A stretch of 64,000 nt of DNA, taken from the NCBI GenBank assembly GCA_022702705.1, contig CM040425.1, positions 5,022,001 through 5,086,000 of the forward strand. The letters are read 5' to 3'. Numbering within the stretch: position 1 is the first letter of the stretch; every line of letters starts with the position of its first letter. Position numbers and translations under genes: made by a program. The stretch comes from Papilionanthe hookeriana x Papilionanthe teres (lineage: Eukaryota > Streptophyta > Magnoliopsida > Asparagales > Orchidaceae). The notes below the pieces were generated by a model. It had not been told where the DNA came from. It worked only from the letters and a program-made list of their open reading frames with translations, and did no database searches. Of this stretch, positions 22,384-34,934 are shown one piece after another.

Positions 22384-24022
22384 TGTTGACCTCATTTTTG
22401 GTGAGGTCTTTTCTCTCCTTAGTGCTTAGGATCTAGCCATAGGACTTCTCCTTGACTATCCTAGAGAACTAGAAATGGAACCCACCACTTAGAAATTCAA
22501 AACACTTCTTGACTCCCTTAAAACCCCACAAGTTTGATTGTAGACCCCTAAGCCACTTGGAGGGTTAAGATCAAATGTGCAGGTTTAAAGGATGAGTTTC
22601 CTATAGAACTCTTTTGCCTTAGGATTACCCTGGATGGTCTGGTCCTGGTGAGGGTAAGCTTGCACACACCACACTCCCACACACACATTCCAAACCCTAA
22701 AACTACCTTTAACCAATTTGACTCCCTGACTTATGTTGGTAACTCATATGGGTGGACCTTAACCCCTAGGCCCCTGGCTAAGAGGGTTAGGAACAACATA
22801 TTGAGTGCCTAAAATGAGTCCTCTCATGGCTTTTGTGAGCTTAATATGGCTTCATGGTTCAACCAAAATGATTTCATTTCACTCACACTTGATCAATCTT
22901 CACTTTTCCAAAATTTCAATTTTTGACTCCGGGGGCCCTAAACCCACCAAACCTACCAAATGCCATTGAAATTGCCCAAAATTTACAAAATTGCCTAAAT
23001 TATCCAAAATTCCTCAAAATAAATCCTAAACATTTCCCCCCATTCAAATTGATCATACATGGCCAAATATACCAAAATTTACAAAAAATACCCCTCAATA
23101 CCCTCCAAATACCCAAAATACCCTTTTAGCCCAAAAATTTCAAAAATTCAGAATATTCCTAGAAAATTCCAGAAAATCCCAAATATTCCCAATTTCATTT
23201 TTTTAAACTACACCATAAGCTAATTTTGTCAATTTAATCCACTTTTGCCAAAACCCCCAATTTAACCTATTTTTAACCTAAGTGGACCCAATGTCCCACC
23301 AAACCAACCCAATTGACCTCAATTTTGATCCAATTCAATTCTAAACTTTAATTCAATATCCCCAATATCAATTTAAACCAAATCTGAACCCAATTTCATC
23401 AACATGTGGATCCAATTTCAATTTGAAGCTTAAAGCCCAATTTTGGCCCATGACCTAAACTTAGCCTAAACCAACCCAAATTAACCCCAATTAGCCCCAA
23501 ATCTTTTCCTAAGCCTTCCTAACATCCCCACAAACAAAACAATAACTTGATTTGCTCAAAATTTGAACCCAAACTTCACTCAAATCCAACCCAAATCAAA
23601 ATCCCCAATTTGGTACAACTCCAAATGACACCAAACCTTTTCTAAATCACTCATGACACATCCCTAAACTAAACCCAACATTTGTAAGGCCCAATCTTTA
23701 CCAAAATTTTTATCCATCAACTTGATTTAAAATCTAAAAGCCCACTTGCCTAAAGCCTTTAAAAGCCCATTCCTAAACAATTCCAAAAGCCCAAAATTAA
23801 CCTTAAAGCCCACATAGCACCTCTTTCCATCATCCATTTCAATTGAAGCAATCCTTAAGTCCTAAATCAATAATCAAATAATTCCAAATCAAGCCTCATG
23901 CCAATTTCCCTTAAATCCATCAAAAATCCTAAAATCCATTTTCATGAAATTGAGCCAAGCCATGGGCAAGCCATAGGCTAGCGATGGGCAAGCCATAGGC
24001 TAGCCATGAAGCCATCCTTAAG
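22384..24022 (+). repeat. 3' LTR of Ogre-type element, truncated
   Basis: It aligns closely to 8281-10090 of the 5' LTR, starting TGTTGACCTC. It lacks the ~210 bp found at 9510-9718 of the 5' copy and has a ~27-bp tandem duplication around 23960-24010 (GCAAGCCATAGGCTAGC). Similarity ends at about 24022, so roughly three quarters of the LTR is missing and the expected right flank inside element 2 RT is absent. Confidence 0.85.
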
Positions 24023-24132
24023 CACCTAAAACAAGAAATGAATTTTGGAGAAAAAGAAACAAAAATGGTGCAATTTGGAGCATTAACGAGTAAGAAATGA
24101 AATTTTGCCCTAACACCTTTCAATAAGTCTTT
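24023..24132 (+). other. short unassigned segment, possibly Athila-type LTR debris
   Basis: AAATGGTGCAATTTGGAGCA resembles the A-rich U3 of the Athila-type LTRs (for example 3957-3990). It is too short to place firmly. Confidence 0.35.
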
Positions 24133-25780
24133 TGATGCTTAATCTCTTTTACACTTCTTGCATAATTTTTGAATGAGATTATACTTTAAAGAAAGGTTGT
24201 TTTTATTTTTATTTTGTAAGGCTATCTGTTAGGAACGTAACCTAACTGAAACGGGGTGTATCAGAGCTAAAACAAAGCCAAGCAGAGTGAAACGGTGGAG
24301 CTGCGCAAAAATCTCGCCGACGGCGCCCTCGAGCTCGCCGACGGCGAGATTTTCTTGAGAAGAGAAAAAATGACAGAAAAGCTCGCCGATGGTGCCCTCA
24401 AGCCCATCGACGGTGCCCTCGAGCCCACCGACGGCACCCGAGACGACTATGGATCGACTTTTGGCAGTTATGGGCCGAAATTCAACGTATTTGGATGCTT
24501 TTTGAAAGGTTTCTTGTGGCAACTCTTCAAACTTCATCCCTACACTTTAAAAGAACGGATTTTATGTTAGAAAAGAGAGAAGGAATGTTAGGAAAAACTT
24601 GGAGAATGTTTAGGGTTCTTAGATTAGGAGTAGAAATGTAGATTTCTACCCTTTTGGAGAGGTTGGAGAGGAGATTTTGAGAGAATGTGTAAGGGAGTGC
24701 ACTAGCATTGCATGGATCGATGGGAGACTTTGTGGGAGAGATCTTCATCTTTCTTTCAAAGGGAAAAAGTTAAGTATTATTCTTCATTATCTTATGATTT
24801 TGTAAACACTTACCTAATGTATTTGCTTTGGTTAAATGAAGTTTCCCTTGTGTTTTCTTCATGCTTTATGATGTATCTCTCTTACTCTTTCTTCTTCTTT
24901 GGAAATAGTGACATGAGAAGATTATGCCATTCTTTTCCTTTTACTTTTCGTTTGTAATGAGTAGAATTCATATGTAGGATGTTGAGATACATGCTAGAAG
25001 AAGTTTTATATATAAATGTGATGGTTTTTACTTGCATTTTATTTACATTGCAATTAAGGTCTGTTGTAATGTTAAAATTTGTTGTAAAAACATACAATCC
25101 GAGAGGGTAATACTTTCTACAAATAAGTACGAACCACTTTCAAATTCCATGGATGGTGAAGTTCATGGGGATTGAACGCAAATAAATAGGGAAATATAAT
25201 TATTGGATGTTGAAGTGGAAATTTTAGAGTGACAGACTAAAATCCCCAATTTGGTCCTATTGTTTGAGTACTGAAGCAGAGATGTTAGCCCTCAGGCGAG
25301 GGGAACATGGGAGCTTTAAAGTGAGAGTCAGTATCCTCCCAGCCTATCCACAGATTCAGTAAACAACATAGGATTACTCAATGTTCTTTATGGATGGACC
25401 AAAGGGTAAAGAATAGGATTACTCATATTTGGCACATATAATATTTAATGCATCTCATTCCTATACATTATCTATTTCATTACATAAGAATAGTAGTTTT
25501 TAATATCTCAAAATCTCCAAACCAATTCATCTAAAAAGGGTTGTCTTTAGAATTAAAACTTGCATTTAGGAGTAGTTGCTAGATAAAACATCATTTTAAT
25601 CGACATTCCAAACTAAGGAGTAATTGTAGTATACTCGAATTTGACTAAGGACCTTTTATCTCGCTTCCTTGTGGGATCGATAAACAGGACTCCACTAGAG
25701 CCCTGTATTACTTTAGCAATACGTATACTTACGTTGATATAAGTGGCTTTATTATTAATCAATTGCACTCATTTTTATCA
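24133..25780 (+). repeat. isolated Athila-type LTR
   Basis: The LTR is 1648 bp, starting TGATGC and ending TTTTATCA, similar in layout to the element 1 LTR. The GC-rich U3 block (24301-24440) has repeated CGCCGACGGCG-like words. A long open frame there is only a by-product of the repeats. The leader motifs GTGACAGACTAAAATCCCC (25229), GGGAGCTTTAAAGTGAGAG (25310) and the ACTCCACTAGAGCCCTGTATT block (25690) are present. No polypurine tract precedes it and no primer site follows. The flanking five bases (TCTTT, CCACA) do not match, so it is either an old solo LTR or a recombination product. Confidence 0.75.
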
Positions 25781-25784
25781 CCAC

Positions 25785-26815
25785 AAAAAGTCGCGGTCAG
25801 AGCTACCAAATGGTTCTTTTAAGACGTTTGCAGAATTAGAAAACTTTTCGTTAAATGGTTTGCTGGAGCTTAACACCACATCACCGTTGGTGATCTAGTG
25901 GTTAAGAAATAAAAACCAGACAAAACTTTGGTAGAATATATTCTGCGATTGTGAAATTTGAGAATGAAATGTGAGCCCCAGCTCCAAGAACAACATGCAA
26001 TTAAAATCTTATTAAACAGTATTCACGAACCAGTAGCATTCCTTCTTAAAGGTTTCACAATTAAGACATTTGAAAAGTTGCTCAGTAAAGCTGCAAGTCT
26101 ACAAGAAGAGGTGAAACAACTCGATTTTATTGAAAAGTCTGAGAAGCAGAAACCAGTAAAAGCCTTTGAGAAAAAGTATGGGACTGTTGCAACTATTGAT
26201 AAAGGCAAACAACCAATACAGATAAAGGCAGAGAAGCCTCAACAAACTCATCGACTTCTGCAACAATATAATTCACAGTCCTCACAGCATAGATCTTCCT
26301 CGACAAATGATAAACCAACTCTGTCTATATCGGAATGACTAAGAAAGGTATACCCCTTCAAAGATGAAGCAGTTGGCAAGATGTTTTGAAATCTGGTGAA
26401 GAAAACTAAGTTCAAGTTACCTGAACCTAAGAAACCTAAAGAAGTTGATAAGAAAGATCATCCACTATACTGTCCATACCACAGAATGATCGGGCATACT
26501 ATTGAGAATTGCTTTGTTTTCAAGAATTGGTTGGAGTATAATCTCATGAAAGGGAACATAATAATCCCGGAAGAGTATATGAGAGAACCCGAAAAAGGTT
26601 CAATCGATACAATTTCAGTTGATTTTATTGTTCCAATTGATCCATATACAACCGACGATGGATGGGGTACAGTATGGACCAAATCTTCAAGGAAGATATT
26701 GAACCAGCTCCAGAATGCTTCAACACAAGTTGTAATACGAGATCCAGAACCTACTAACTCGGTACTATTGATTGCAGTGGAAAATGAACCCTAAAAGAAG
26801 AATAAACAAGTTATA
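25785..26815 (+). pseudogene. second Ogre-type gag, capsid and zinc knuckle
   Basis: It begins abruptly inside the capsid domain (ELPNGSF, then a shifted TTSPLVI corresponding to the HHITVGDL segment). It continues with EPVAFLLKGFTIKTFEKLLSKA (about 26025-26090) and a lysine-rich linker. The zinc-knuckle module at about 26400-26580 is intact: CPYHRMIGHTIENCFVF keeps all expected Cys/His ligands. IIPEEYMREPEKGSIDTISV follows. Stops at about 26336 and 26792 break the frame. It is a different copy from 16272-18789 and extends further downstream. An Athila-type LTR replaced its 5' part. Confidence 0.75.
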
Positions 26816-27600
26816 AAAGTGGAGAAAATTGAAGAGCCAAAGCTGAGATAAGGGTTGCTAGTCCTAGATTGGTTGTTACGGATTTTGGGAAGAAATCCCT
26901 CAAACCATTAACTTTGTATGATTTCTTCTTTTTCTCCTCTAGGGGCACGTAATACGATGTAATTCGATTTTGGCTATGTCCTAACTATCTCTGCTGATAA
27001 TACGACTAATGATAACCAATTTAACTCTGATAACAACTTCAATCATAATATTAATTCTCAAATCGTACAAAGTCTTGAAGCATGCAATGATAATTCTGAG
27101 ATGATGGATGGCAACAATGATGACCCAAAAAATGATGCACCTATCTTTGAATTCCAAGGATCACCAATTGTGATAGAATTAGAACTTTCAGACTTGCAAG
27201 AAGCTTTAGAAGAGTCAACTACTTTATTTCCCGAGGACCTAGCTTCTAAATTAATTCTAAACTTAGAAGAGATAACAGAGGTAAATTTGAGAAGTGGAAA
27301 AGTATTGCCCTTGAGAGTGGGTCTAAAGGATAAGGCAAAACAGGTAGTTATTCAAAATGATTCAATGCCACCAATCAATGAAAGACTTGTTCAAAGGGAG
27401 GATGAAGAACCAAGCAACAAAGTGGATTATAATGTGGTAGCCCATCTTAGGAAGTTACCTCTAAGTTTAGCATATACGATGCCATGATTCTATCAAAGGA
27501 AATGAGAGAGGCTCTTGTAAAATCTCTGCTTGACATTGATAAAAATAAACAAAATTTTAATTCAAAAGTCACCACATTAACCTTTAAATTAGTCTAAACT
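26816..27600 (+). pseudogene. Ogre-type region between gag and protease, truncated
   Basis: The open part 27101-27487 contains LILNLEEITEVNLRSGKVLP, an acidic linker and VDYNVVAHLRKLPLSL. After a one-base shift it continues YDAMILSKEMREALVKSLLD (to about 27540). This matches the segment just ahead of protease in Ogre/Tat elements (VxLRSGxxLP ... YDxxAHLKxIPALLSVYDAL). Homology fades after 27580, before the protease active site. Stops lie in 26816-27100. The fragment shows the window once held an Ogre-type copy with more coding sequence than the pol-less one. Confidence 0.7.
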
Positions 27601-29269
27601 CTAAATTGGGTCAACATGACCTATTTAGACTCCAAAATGGCAATCACAAATATTGTGATCGAATCGACCATGACAAGGTTAAAAAGGTCACATTATACAT
27701 CTTGAAACTAAAATTGACCAATTTAGGTTAACTTGAGTCAACCTAGGTCAACATTGGTCAACCATGGTCAACACTTATCAATTTTGGTCAAGACACAATT
27801 TTGAACAAAAAATCATAAAAAATGACAAAAATGATAAAAATGAAATAAAAATGACAAAATTAATCAAATAATTAATTTCAAAATTATTTTGATTAATTAA
27901 ATTGACTAATAATTTAATTTTCAATATTTTAATTAATGACATAATTAATTAAAATAAAAATTAAATTAAAAGTCATAAAATGACAAAATACATCCAAATG
28001 ACAAAATTAATCAAATTATTTTTGATTAATTAATTGACCAATAATTTAATTTTTAATATTTTAATTAATGACATAATTAATTAAAATGAAAAATTAAATT
28101 AAAAGTCATGAAAATGATAAAATGCACAATTTTGATTAAAATAATAGAATTAATCAATTAATTAATTCTAAAACTATTTTTGATTAGTAATCGACTAATA
28201 ATTAAATTTTTTTATTTTAATTAATGACATAATTAATTAAAATTAAAATTAAATTAAAAAGACATGAAATAATATAAAAATTCATTGGAGGTGCTAAGTG
28301 AACTACATAGGGGAGGCTGATCCCAGATCGAAACACGCCATGTTTGCTGTCTGGATCCGCATAGTGGATCAGCCCGCTCGTTCAATGGTATGAGGACACG
28401 CGGTAGCAGCTGAATTTTTCTGGAGCCATTTAATTCCAAACAATCTTAAAATAATCGAAAATTCATATCTTTTTGCACATAACACCTAAAAATAAAATAA
28501 AAATACGTTTGGAAAGCTCTTGAAGAGAAAAAATTTATGAAATTAAAATCATAATTTTATTCTCTGTATTTATTTTTTAAATAATTAAATTCTGTATGAA
28601 ATATTTTAATTATTAAAAATTGTTTATAAATCAAAAAAATCTGAAACTTTGAGGGATTGATCTTTAGGCCTTCAGGGACCTTACATGTTTTTTCTTAGGA
28701 CAAAAAACTCTTTTAAGACTATTTTTTTAATTTTCAAGATATTTTGTAATTATTACAAAAATAATTATAAAAAATGAAAATTAAGAAAAATATGGTTGAA
28801 AATGACTAGAGAATATAGGGTGACTGACATGGAACCTAAAAATAAATCTCTAGGCCATTAAATAACTTTAAATGATATTTTTTGAATTATGGGTTAAAAT
28901 TTTATTAAAATTTAATAATTTAAACCCTTAAAACACCTTTTTCACCCAAATTGGCTTATCCTTTCATGGAAAAAATCAAAATTGAAATTGAACTCTAAAA
29001 AGACATTTTACCCATATAAAAATTCAAAAAACACAATTTTCTCCTTTAGGGTTAAAAATAGTAAATTTTAAATTTACAATTCAAACCCTAAAATAACTTA
29101 AATCCTAAATTTAGCTACAAATGACATTTAGGGTTGACCAAATCTTAAGTTATAGGTCTGGTTAGATCTAGGGTAAACTTAAACCCTAACTGACATAGGG
29201 TTTTACTCATCACCTCAGGATTAGTGGGTCTGACCCTTATAGACCCAAAGTTAAAACCCTAAAATGTTA

Positions 29270-29840
29270 AGTTCGAACTTACATTAAGTCTAAGATGACA
29301 AATTAGACTTAACAAAACTATGTTAAACCGTAATCACATTAGGTTTAACCAACCAGACTCCTAATTAAGTCTAAGAAGACAAATTAGACTTAATTAATCA
29401 TTTAAATCCTAATTACATTGGATTTACGATATAAACAATTCTTAATTAAGTTTAAAAGACAAAATTAGACTTAATTAACCATTTAATCCCTAATCACATT
29501 GGGTTTAAGACATAAATAACCCTTAATTAAGTTTAAAAGACAAATTAGACTTAATTAATCATCTAAATCCTAATTACATTGGATTTAAAACATAAACCAT
29601 CCTTAATTAAGTTTAAAAGATAAATTAGACTTAAGTAAACATTTAAACTCTAATCACGCTGGGTTTAAGACATAAACAACTCTTGATTAAGTTTAAACAC
29701 AAAATTAGACTTGATTAACCATTTAAACTCTAATCACATTAGGTTTAAGACATAAATAACCCTTAATTAAGTTTAATAGGCAAATTAGATTTAATTAACC
29801 ACTTAAATCCTAATTACATTGGGTTTAGACTTAATCAAAT
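29270..29840 (+). repeat. tandem array, ~80-bp unit
   Basis: Six to seven degenerate units each contain AATTAAGTTTAAAAGACAAA, TTAGACTTAATTAA, CCTAATYACATTGG and TTTAAGACATAAA in that order. Confidence 0.8.
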
Positions 29841-29849
29841 TTTAATGAA

Positions 29850-30125
29850 GACATATTAAACATAATTAAACTCAAAATCAATTAGACTTAACCCATAATA
29901 AGTCTAATTGATCAATTAAACCTTACCCAAATTAGGTTAAATTAATTTTAAACCAATTAGACTTAACCCATAATAAGTCTAATTAATCAATCAAACCTTA
30001 CCAAAATTAGGTTTAATTAACCTTGAACCAATTAGACTTAACCCATAATTAGTTTAATTAATCAATTAAACCTTACCCAAATTAGGTTCAATTAACTTTA
30101 AATCAATTGAATTTGGCCCAAATTA
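29850..30125 (+). repeat. tandem array, ~75-bp unit
   Basis: About three and a half units contain CCAATTAGACTTAACCCATA, TAAGTCTAATT and AATTAAACCTTACCCAAATT. The words are related to, but distinct from, the preceding array. Confidence 0.75.
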
Positions 30126-30129
30126 AGCC

Positions 30130-30357
30130 TAAATTGACATAAAACTTACGTTCAACCTGACATGAACCTAAGTCTAAACCTAAACTTAACTTAAGTCTAA
30201 CCCATATTAGACTTATGTCAAACCATACTTAGGTACAACCTGACATGAACCTAAGTCTAAACACAAACCTAACTTAAGTCTAACCCATATTAGACTTAAG
30301 TCGAACCTTACTTAGGTTCAACCCGACATGAACCGAAGTCTAACCTAAACCTAACTT
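30130..30357 (+). repeat. tandem array, ~105-bp unit
   Basis: Just over two units contain TTCAACCTGACATGAACC, TAAGTCTAAAC, CTAACTTAAGTCTAACCC and ATATTAGACTTA. It ends exactly at the start of the putative DNA transposon. Confidence 0.75.
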
Positions 30358-30359
30358 AA

Positions 30360-30590
30360 GGGTCTGTTTGGGGGCAGCTGCAGCTTATTCTGATAATCTG
30401 CTCATAAGCAGCTGATTCGAATAAGCTGTCTGTCTGTTTGGTTTGAGCGTTTGGAAAACAGCTGAGTAGCAGCTGTTTATGGATAAATGACACTTATTCC
30501 CCTGAAATGAATAATTTGTTGAGTTGTTTGGTTTCTGCGATTTGAAAACAGCTTATATGCAGCTGTTTGTAGAAAAATAACAATTTGTGC
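30360..30590 (+). mobile_element. left end of a putative DNA transposon
   Basis: GGGTCTGTTTGGGGGCAGC follows TAA at 30357-30359. A GGG-CTGTTTGG terminus with a TAA/TTA target is typical of PIF/Harbinger-like plant elements. CAGCTG or AGCAGCTG recurs five times within 190 bp, and TCTGTTTGGTTT and GTTTGGTTTC recur as subterminal repeats. The matching right end was not found before 32841 or after 46038. Confidence 0.45.
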
Positions 30591-30829
30591 TTCTCTTTAT
30601 TAATAAAATTTTATTAAGTATATTTCAAATTTAACAATAAATATTTTTAAATATAAAATTTTACTTTTAAATATAAAATCTTATTTTAAAAAATTATATC
30701 TTTTTTTCAAACATATTATAAATTTATTTATTTCATTTCTTTATGGTCGTATGTTCAAGAGACATTTCAAACATATTTAAGTAATACACATTTCATAACA
30801 TGAATAATTCTTTGAAATAGAGACCACAC

Positions 30830-31249
30830 CTAATAGTGAGTTTCACGAAACCTAAATAAAACGAAGAAGTAGCAGGTTAAAATTACAAGGAGAAAAATGA
30901 CAACATTCATTTTATAATGTAAGAGCATGTCACGACGATCGTTGTCCGGTTCTGACACCACAGAATTGTGAGTAAACTTGTCTGTGTGGGAAGCAGTCGA
31001 ACTAGAAGCAATGTCTTGAACTTGTGATACAATGGATCCCCGATCAACGGTGTTCGGCTAGGATAATGTAGTAACAGACGTATTGTCAACCCACCTGAAG
31101 AATTTACAGTCGTCTAATCCTTGTCCCCACCGAGGACATCTGTAGAACTGCCGCCCGTAGCTATGTTCCTGACGTGACATGAGTATTATGGACGGCAAGC
31201 CGCAGCGGCATAGTACTCGCTCGGACTTTACTGCAGACCTGTAGCTCAT
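30830..31249 (-). pseudogene. GRF zinc-finger protein with C-terminal membrane segment, one in-frame stop
   Basis: Read on the minus strand from the ATG at 31249, the N-terminal part is a GRF-type zinc finger. CRCG supplies two ligands, RQFYRCP the third and DDCKFFRWVD the fourth. Residues 1-63 are open; a TAG lies at 31060-31058. The frame then stays open for 75 more codons and ends after a hydrophobic segment (VVIFLLVILTCYFFVLF) near the C terminus. Plant proteins with a GRF finger followed by a C-terminal membrane segment (annotated 'At1g43920-like') have this plan, so the TAG probably interrupts one original ORF. An upstream in-frame ATG at 31294 is possible but adds no domain. Its place just inside the transposon-like end suggests it was cargo or part of that element. 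Confidence 0.6.
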
Positions 31250-31294
31250 CTTCCTGCAAATATTTAAGACAGAATAAAAAAATAAAAAAGGCAT

Positions 31295-32836
31295 TTACAT
31301 ATATAAAAAACAATTCTTATGTATTTACATATCTCACATCTAAACTTTTATATTTACACATTGCACTCAAATGTTTAATATCACATAAGAAATAATATTA
31401 TTATCATTTTTAAAAAATCAAATATATCTTTTCACCGTCCACTCATTTTTAATAACCTTCCAATAATTCTCTTCCACCACTGTTAATCTCTATAAATAAT
31501 ATGCCCAATGAGATATCTTCAATCAATAATATCCTGATATCTAGATAAAGAAGCGAGGCTCTCAATAAACACTTGTTAATTCAATATCTATATATACATT
31601 TATGGAAGCATAGCCACACATAACGCTGAATATTTGGATGTCATTCTTTAATCATGCATAACACAATATATAACAGCTTTAAACAAGTGAAAAAGCAAAT
31701 TTATATATACAAATATGGATATATAGTCAAACAAATATTTAGACTTGATACAATTATTATATATAGCCACAAAATCACCAAATATATTGAAGAATGAGAA
31801 TTTGAAAAATGGGAAAAGTATCCACAGCACCAAACATATTGCAGGGTCCTGGAGTTAATCTTTTGAGAGCTTGAACTGTTGTTGCATTCTTCTAATTGAG
31901 ACATCACTTAAGTGTCATTGCATCTCAGGAATTCCAAAATTGGAACTGCGGAATTTCTAATTTGGTGCATTTTTCAGATTTGCATATGCTATCAGATTTA
32001 TAACAAGTGAATTTCTTATACTAAAGGTTTTACATATTAAAACTCAATTTTTTTCTCATGTTTTCAATCCTTTTAAAAAAATTGATATACCCAATTAATG
32101 ATCACATGATCTCAAAGTTCTTCAAATAGCTTATGCCGCAAGTTTTCGTGTATTTAAAGAGAATCAGATATTTTTTATTTGCTAATTTTGAAATAATCCA
32201 ATTTTTTTCCTCTTACCTCACAATCCCTATCTTTCCATCTTCTAAAACATGTGTTTGCATCAGTTAATAAATTCCTAGAAACTATATGAGCCCTATTAAG
32301 TGAAACCATCTAAAGGCCTTCACAACATAATTAAGAAGATTCAGCTAGGAACAAAGAGTCCATTCATAACACCACTCTTCAAAGAGCTTACCAATATACA
32401 AATACATAAGCAGTATCAACAAGAATGGAATTTCATCACTCAATGAGATGAAAATAGAACATATTTAAATAATTGATGTGTAAAAGATTTGGAAATCATT
32501 CACATTGACATCAAAGAGCACTAGGAAGTTCAATACATGCCAAGAAACAAGACTCACTCAAGTAGAGTGAAATTATATGTTGGTCATGGGCCAATATCTA
32601 TTACAAAACCAGAAAGAATAACACCACTCTTCACACCCGGTCTCTGACAACAACACATTATAACCAAGCATAGCAGAAAAAACAGCAAGTACTTAGACTT
32701 GGATATGAAAGAAGGCAGAGTCATCCCTTGAATGCATATTGTAATGACTAACTGAATCTAAATTGTGAACCAAAAGAAATCAAACAACTTTTTGCATGCA
32801 AAGAAAAGAAAAAAGCCAAGCTGCTATCCAAAACAG
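31295..32836. other. unassigned AT-rich DNA
   Basis: I see no LTR, coding domain or tandem repeat. Short open frames (for example 31648-31907, minus) lack recognisable content. It is flanked on the right by the element A target duplication and continues, in principle, at 46039. Confidence 0.5.
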
Positions 32837-32841
32837 TTACC
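32837..32841. repeat. target site duplication, left copy, element A
   Basis: TTACC lies immediately outside the LTR and matches 46034-46038. Confidence 0.85.
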
Positions 32842-34582
32842 TGATTCTACCCGTGTAGGGACTTTTACGAGAATCTGTAAATGCAAGAATTTATGAATTT
32901 ATATTTAAATATTTATAATAATTTCGTAAATTCTTGATTTCAAACGCAAGTAGACGTATCGTTTCAAGTAATCAGGGCTCTATTGGAGTCCTGGTTATCG
33001 ATCCCACAGGGAAGATTAATAGAAAATGAATTGAAGAAATTTATTAGATTTTCAAATTAAAATTAATTATAATTTTTATTTCTTTTCAAAATTCATATTT
33101 TATGTTTAATAAAATTTCTACTAAACGTAAGTAAGAAATAATAAAGTAAAGGTTAATGCAATTATAAATAAAACAACTTTCTCCTTTTCAACTAATCCAA
33201 GAATTTTCAGAATAATTATCATTCGTGGAGAAATTAGATTATGGTATTGCGCCAAATAGAAGCATTCATATTCTTTACCTTTGCTCGATAGTATAAAGAA
33301 CATTGGCTAATCTATAAATTTGTTCAGGATGTATTATTAGTAGAATGGGTTAATCTGGGCTCACACTTCTAGATGTCCAAAGGTGGCTATGGTCGGCCCT
33401 ACTAGTGACCCGTTCTCTTTCTATAGACCAAATTATTAGAATTTAGTCTGTCACTTTAAAAACTAATCAATTATACGCCCAATAAATAATATCTTTCTAT
33501 TTATTTGCACTTCACCTTGAATAACCTGCTCAAGGACTTCGATTACCCAAGGATTCATGTGATATCTACTAGTTTAGAACTCATCTCTGGATAAGCCTCA
33601 GAATTCTTCAACGGGTTTTAACAACTAAAATGTCAGTTTAAACAGTAAATTAAGATTAGGTATTAATATCATTGCAATAATTTTAAATATTTTAGTTAAG
33701 TTCTCCAATAAAATCAAATTATCTTATTATTTTTTCTTAGTTGAAAGGAGAAAGAAAAGTAACTACTCATAACACATTGAATTCACACAACAAAACATAT
33801 TTACAAAACTTTGAACCAAGTTACAAATACTTATCTGGAATGTTCCTTCAAATGATCCTTTGACTCCTACCGACTCCAATGCAAGGTACAAAACTTCAAT
33901 AGCAACAACACTTATAAACTCACACTTACTACTCAAGGAATTGAGTAGATAAAATCACTAAATACTCAAGAAGAAAATATAGTGGCTCTCTAAATCTATC
34001 TTCGGTGTTGTAGACCTAAGGGGGGACTAGATGGATGGAGAGAGAGGGCCCTTTTTTGTAAAAATGTCTCCTGTTTATAGAGCTCTGAAAATGGCAAGGG
34101 GTTGCTTAAGGCACCTCTTCAAAATTCATCCAAATTCAATGAATTTTCTAGAAAGTAATTGTGGCGCCTAAGCGCTGCGATCTAGCGCTTATGCACCTGA
34201 GTCCGTGACCAAGTCTTCGCACCTCTTCACTTTGAATTGCACCTCTTCGCAATTAAAATCGTTTTATTGTGTCCAGATGCATTGTATCACATGTCCTATG
34301 TATGAGGAGTAACTTCCAGTCTTCTAGAAGGTCTGATAACCGCTTAACACCATCAAAATAACTGCCCAAAGTTGTCAATAACGCTCCTACGTGACAGACC
34401 TATAATTTTGGCAACTTTGCTTGTTAGCTCTGTTTTTGCTTCTTTTTGCTCATTTTTCCTTCTTGAACTCTTTTTCTATTACCTACATCCAAAAACATAA
34501 AAATACTTTTCATTGAAGTATAATTTCCTTAAAAATTGAATCATAAATAAGGCATAAAAATAGGTACTTTTTAAGTGGATCA
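32842..34582 (-). repeat. 3' LTR of element A
   Basis: The LTR is 1741 bp, with termini matching the 5' LTR. The GC-rich U3 block is decayed (34160-34200), and the second GC block of the 5' LTR (45823-45858) is missing here through a ~50-bp deletion near 34385. The TATA box is changed to TGTTTATA on the plus strand. The CTCTATTGGAGTCCTGG leader block is near 32978. Confidence 0.9.
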
Positions 34583-34934
34583 AATTCTCCTAAACTTAAA
34601 CGTTACTTGTCCTCAGGTAACCCTTTTTATTACATAAAATGTATAACATTTGGAATGAAGTTTAAATATTTAAGATTCTTTGTAATTTTTGGTTTTATGA
34701 ATGCTTTAGCAAATTATTAACTAAATTTCACTAATTAAGTTTAATTTTAAGAATTTAAAGAATATTTAACTACCAAATCATAAGATTTTCAATTTTTTCA
34801 TTTATTTCAAGAATAATTTTAATTTATCATATTAAGGTCACATAGATAATTTACAAGAAAAAGACTTTCATGAAAATTTTTCTAGTAAAAATACTTGTAC
34901 ATAAAATTAAAGTTAAAAATGTAATTAGTTTTCT

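Larger units (their letters stand above)
27601..30357 (+). repeat. AT-rich repetitive DNA, probably part of an Ogre-type LTR
   Basis: There is no coding signal. The order (a short GC-rich patch at 28290-28430, then a segment like AAAATTCATATCTTTTTGCA and long AT-rich stretches) parallels 11060-12700 of the Ogre-type 5' LTR. Segments with ATTAATTGAC-TAATAATTTAATTTT repeat in 27840-28220. An inverted repeat GGCTGATCC / GGATCAGCC lies at 28315-28374. Assignment to an LTR is inference from layout. Three tandem arrays fill its end. Confidence 0.45.

Noticed and set aside
24295..24570. Open frame with repeated ADGALE-like peptides
   Set aside because: It is produced by the CG-rich repeated words of an LTR U3 block. 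The opposite strand is open as well for the same reason, and there is no start context or homologue in other LTRs.
28315..28374. Terminal inverted repeats of a small transposon (GGCTGATCC/GGATCAGCC)
   Set aside because: Only 9 bp and 60 bp apart, with no target duplication; more likely a local hairpin in LTR-like DNA.
27601..30357. A novel AT-rich satellite or scaffold region
   Set aside because: The layout parallels the Ogre-type LTR, so an LTR fragment is the simpler explanation. Only the three short arrays are kept as separate repeats.
31648..31907. Possible membrane proteins on the minus strand
   Set aside because: The hydrophobic content follows from AT-rich codons. Overlapping frames are equally open and no family is recognised.
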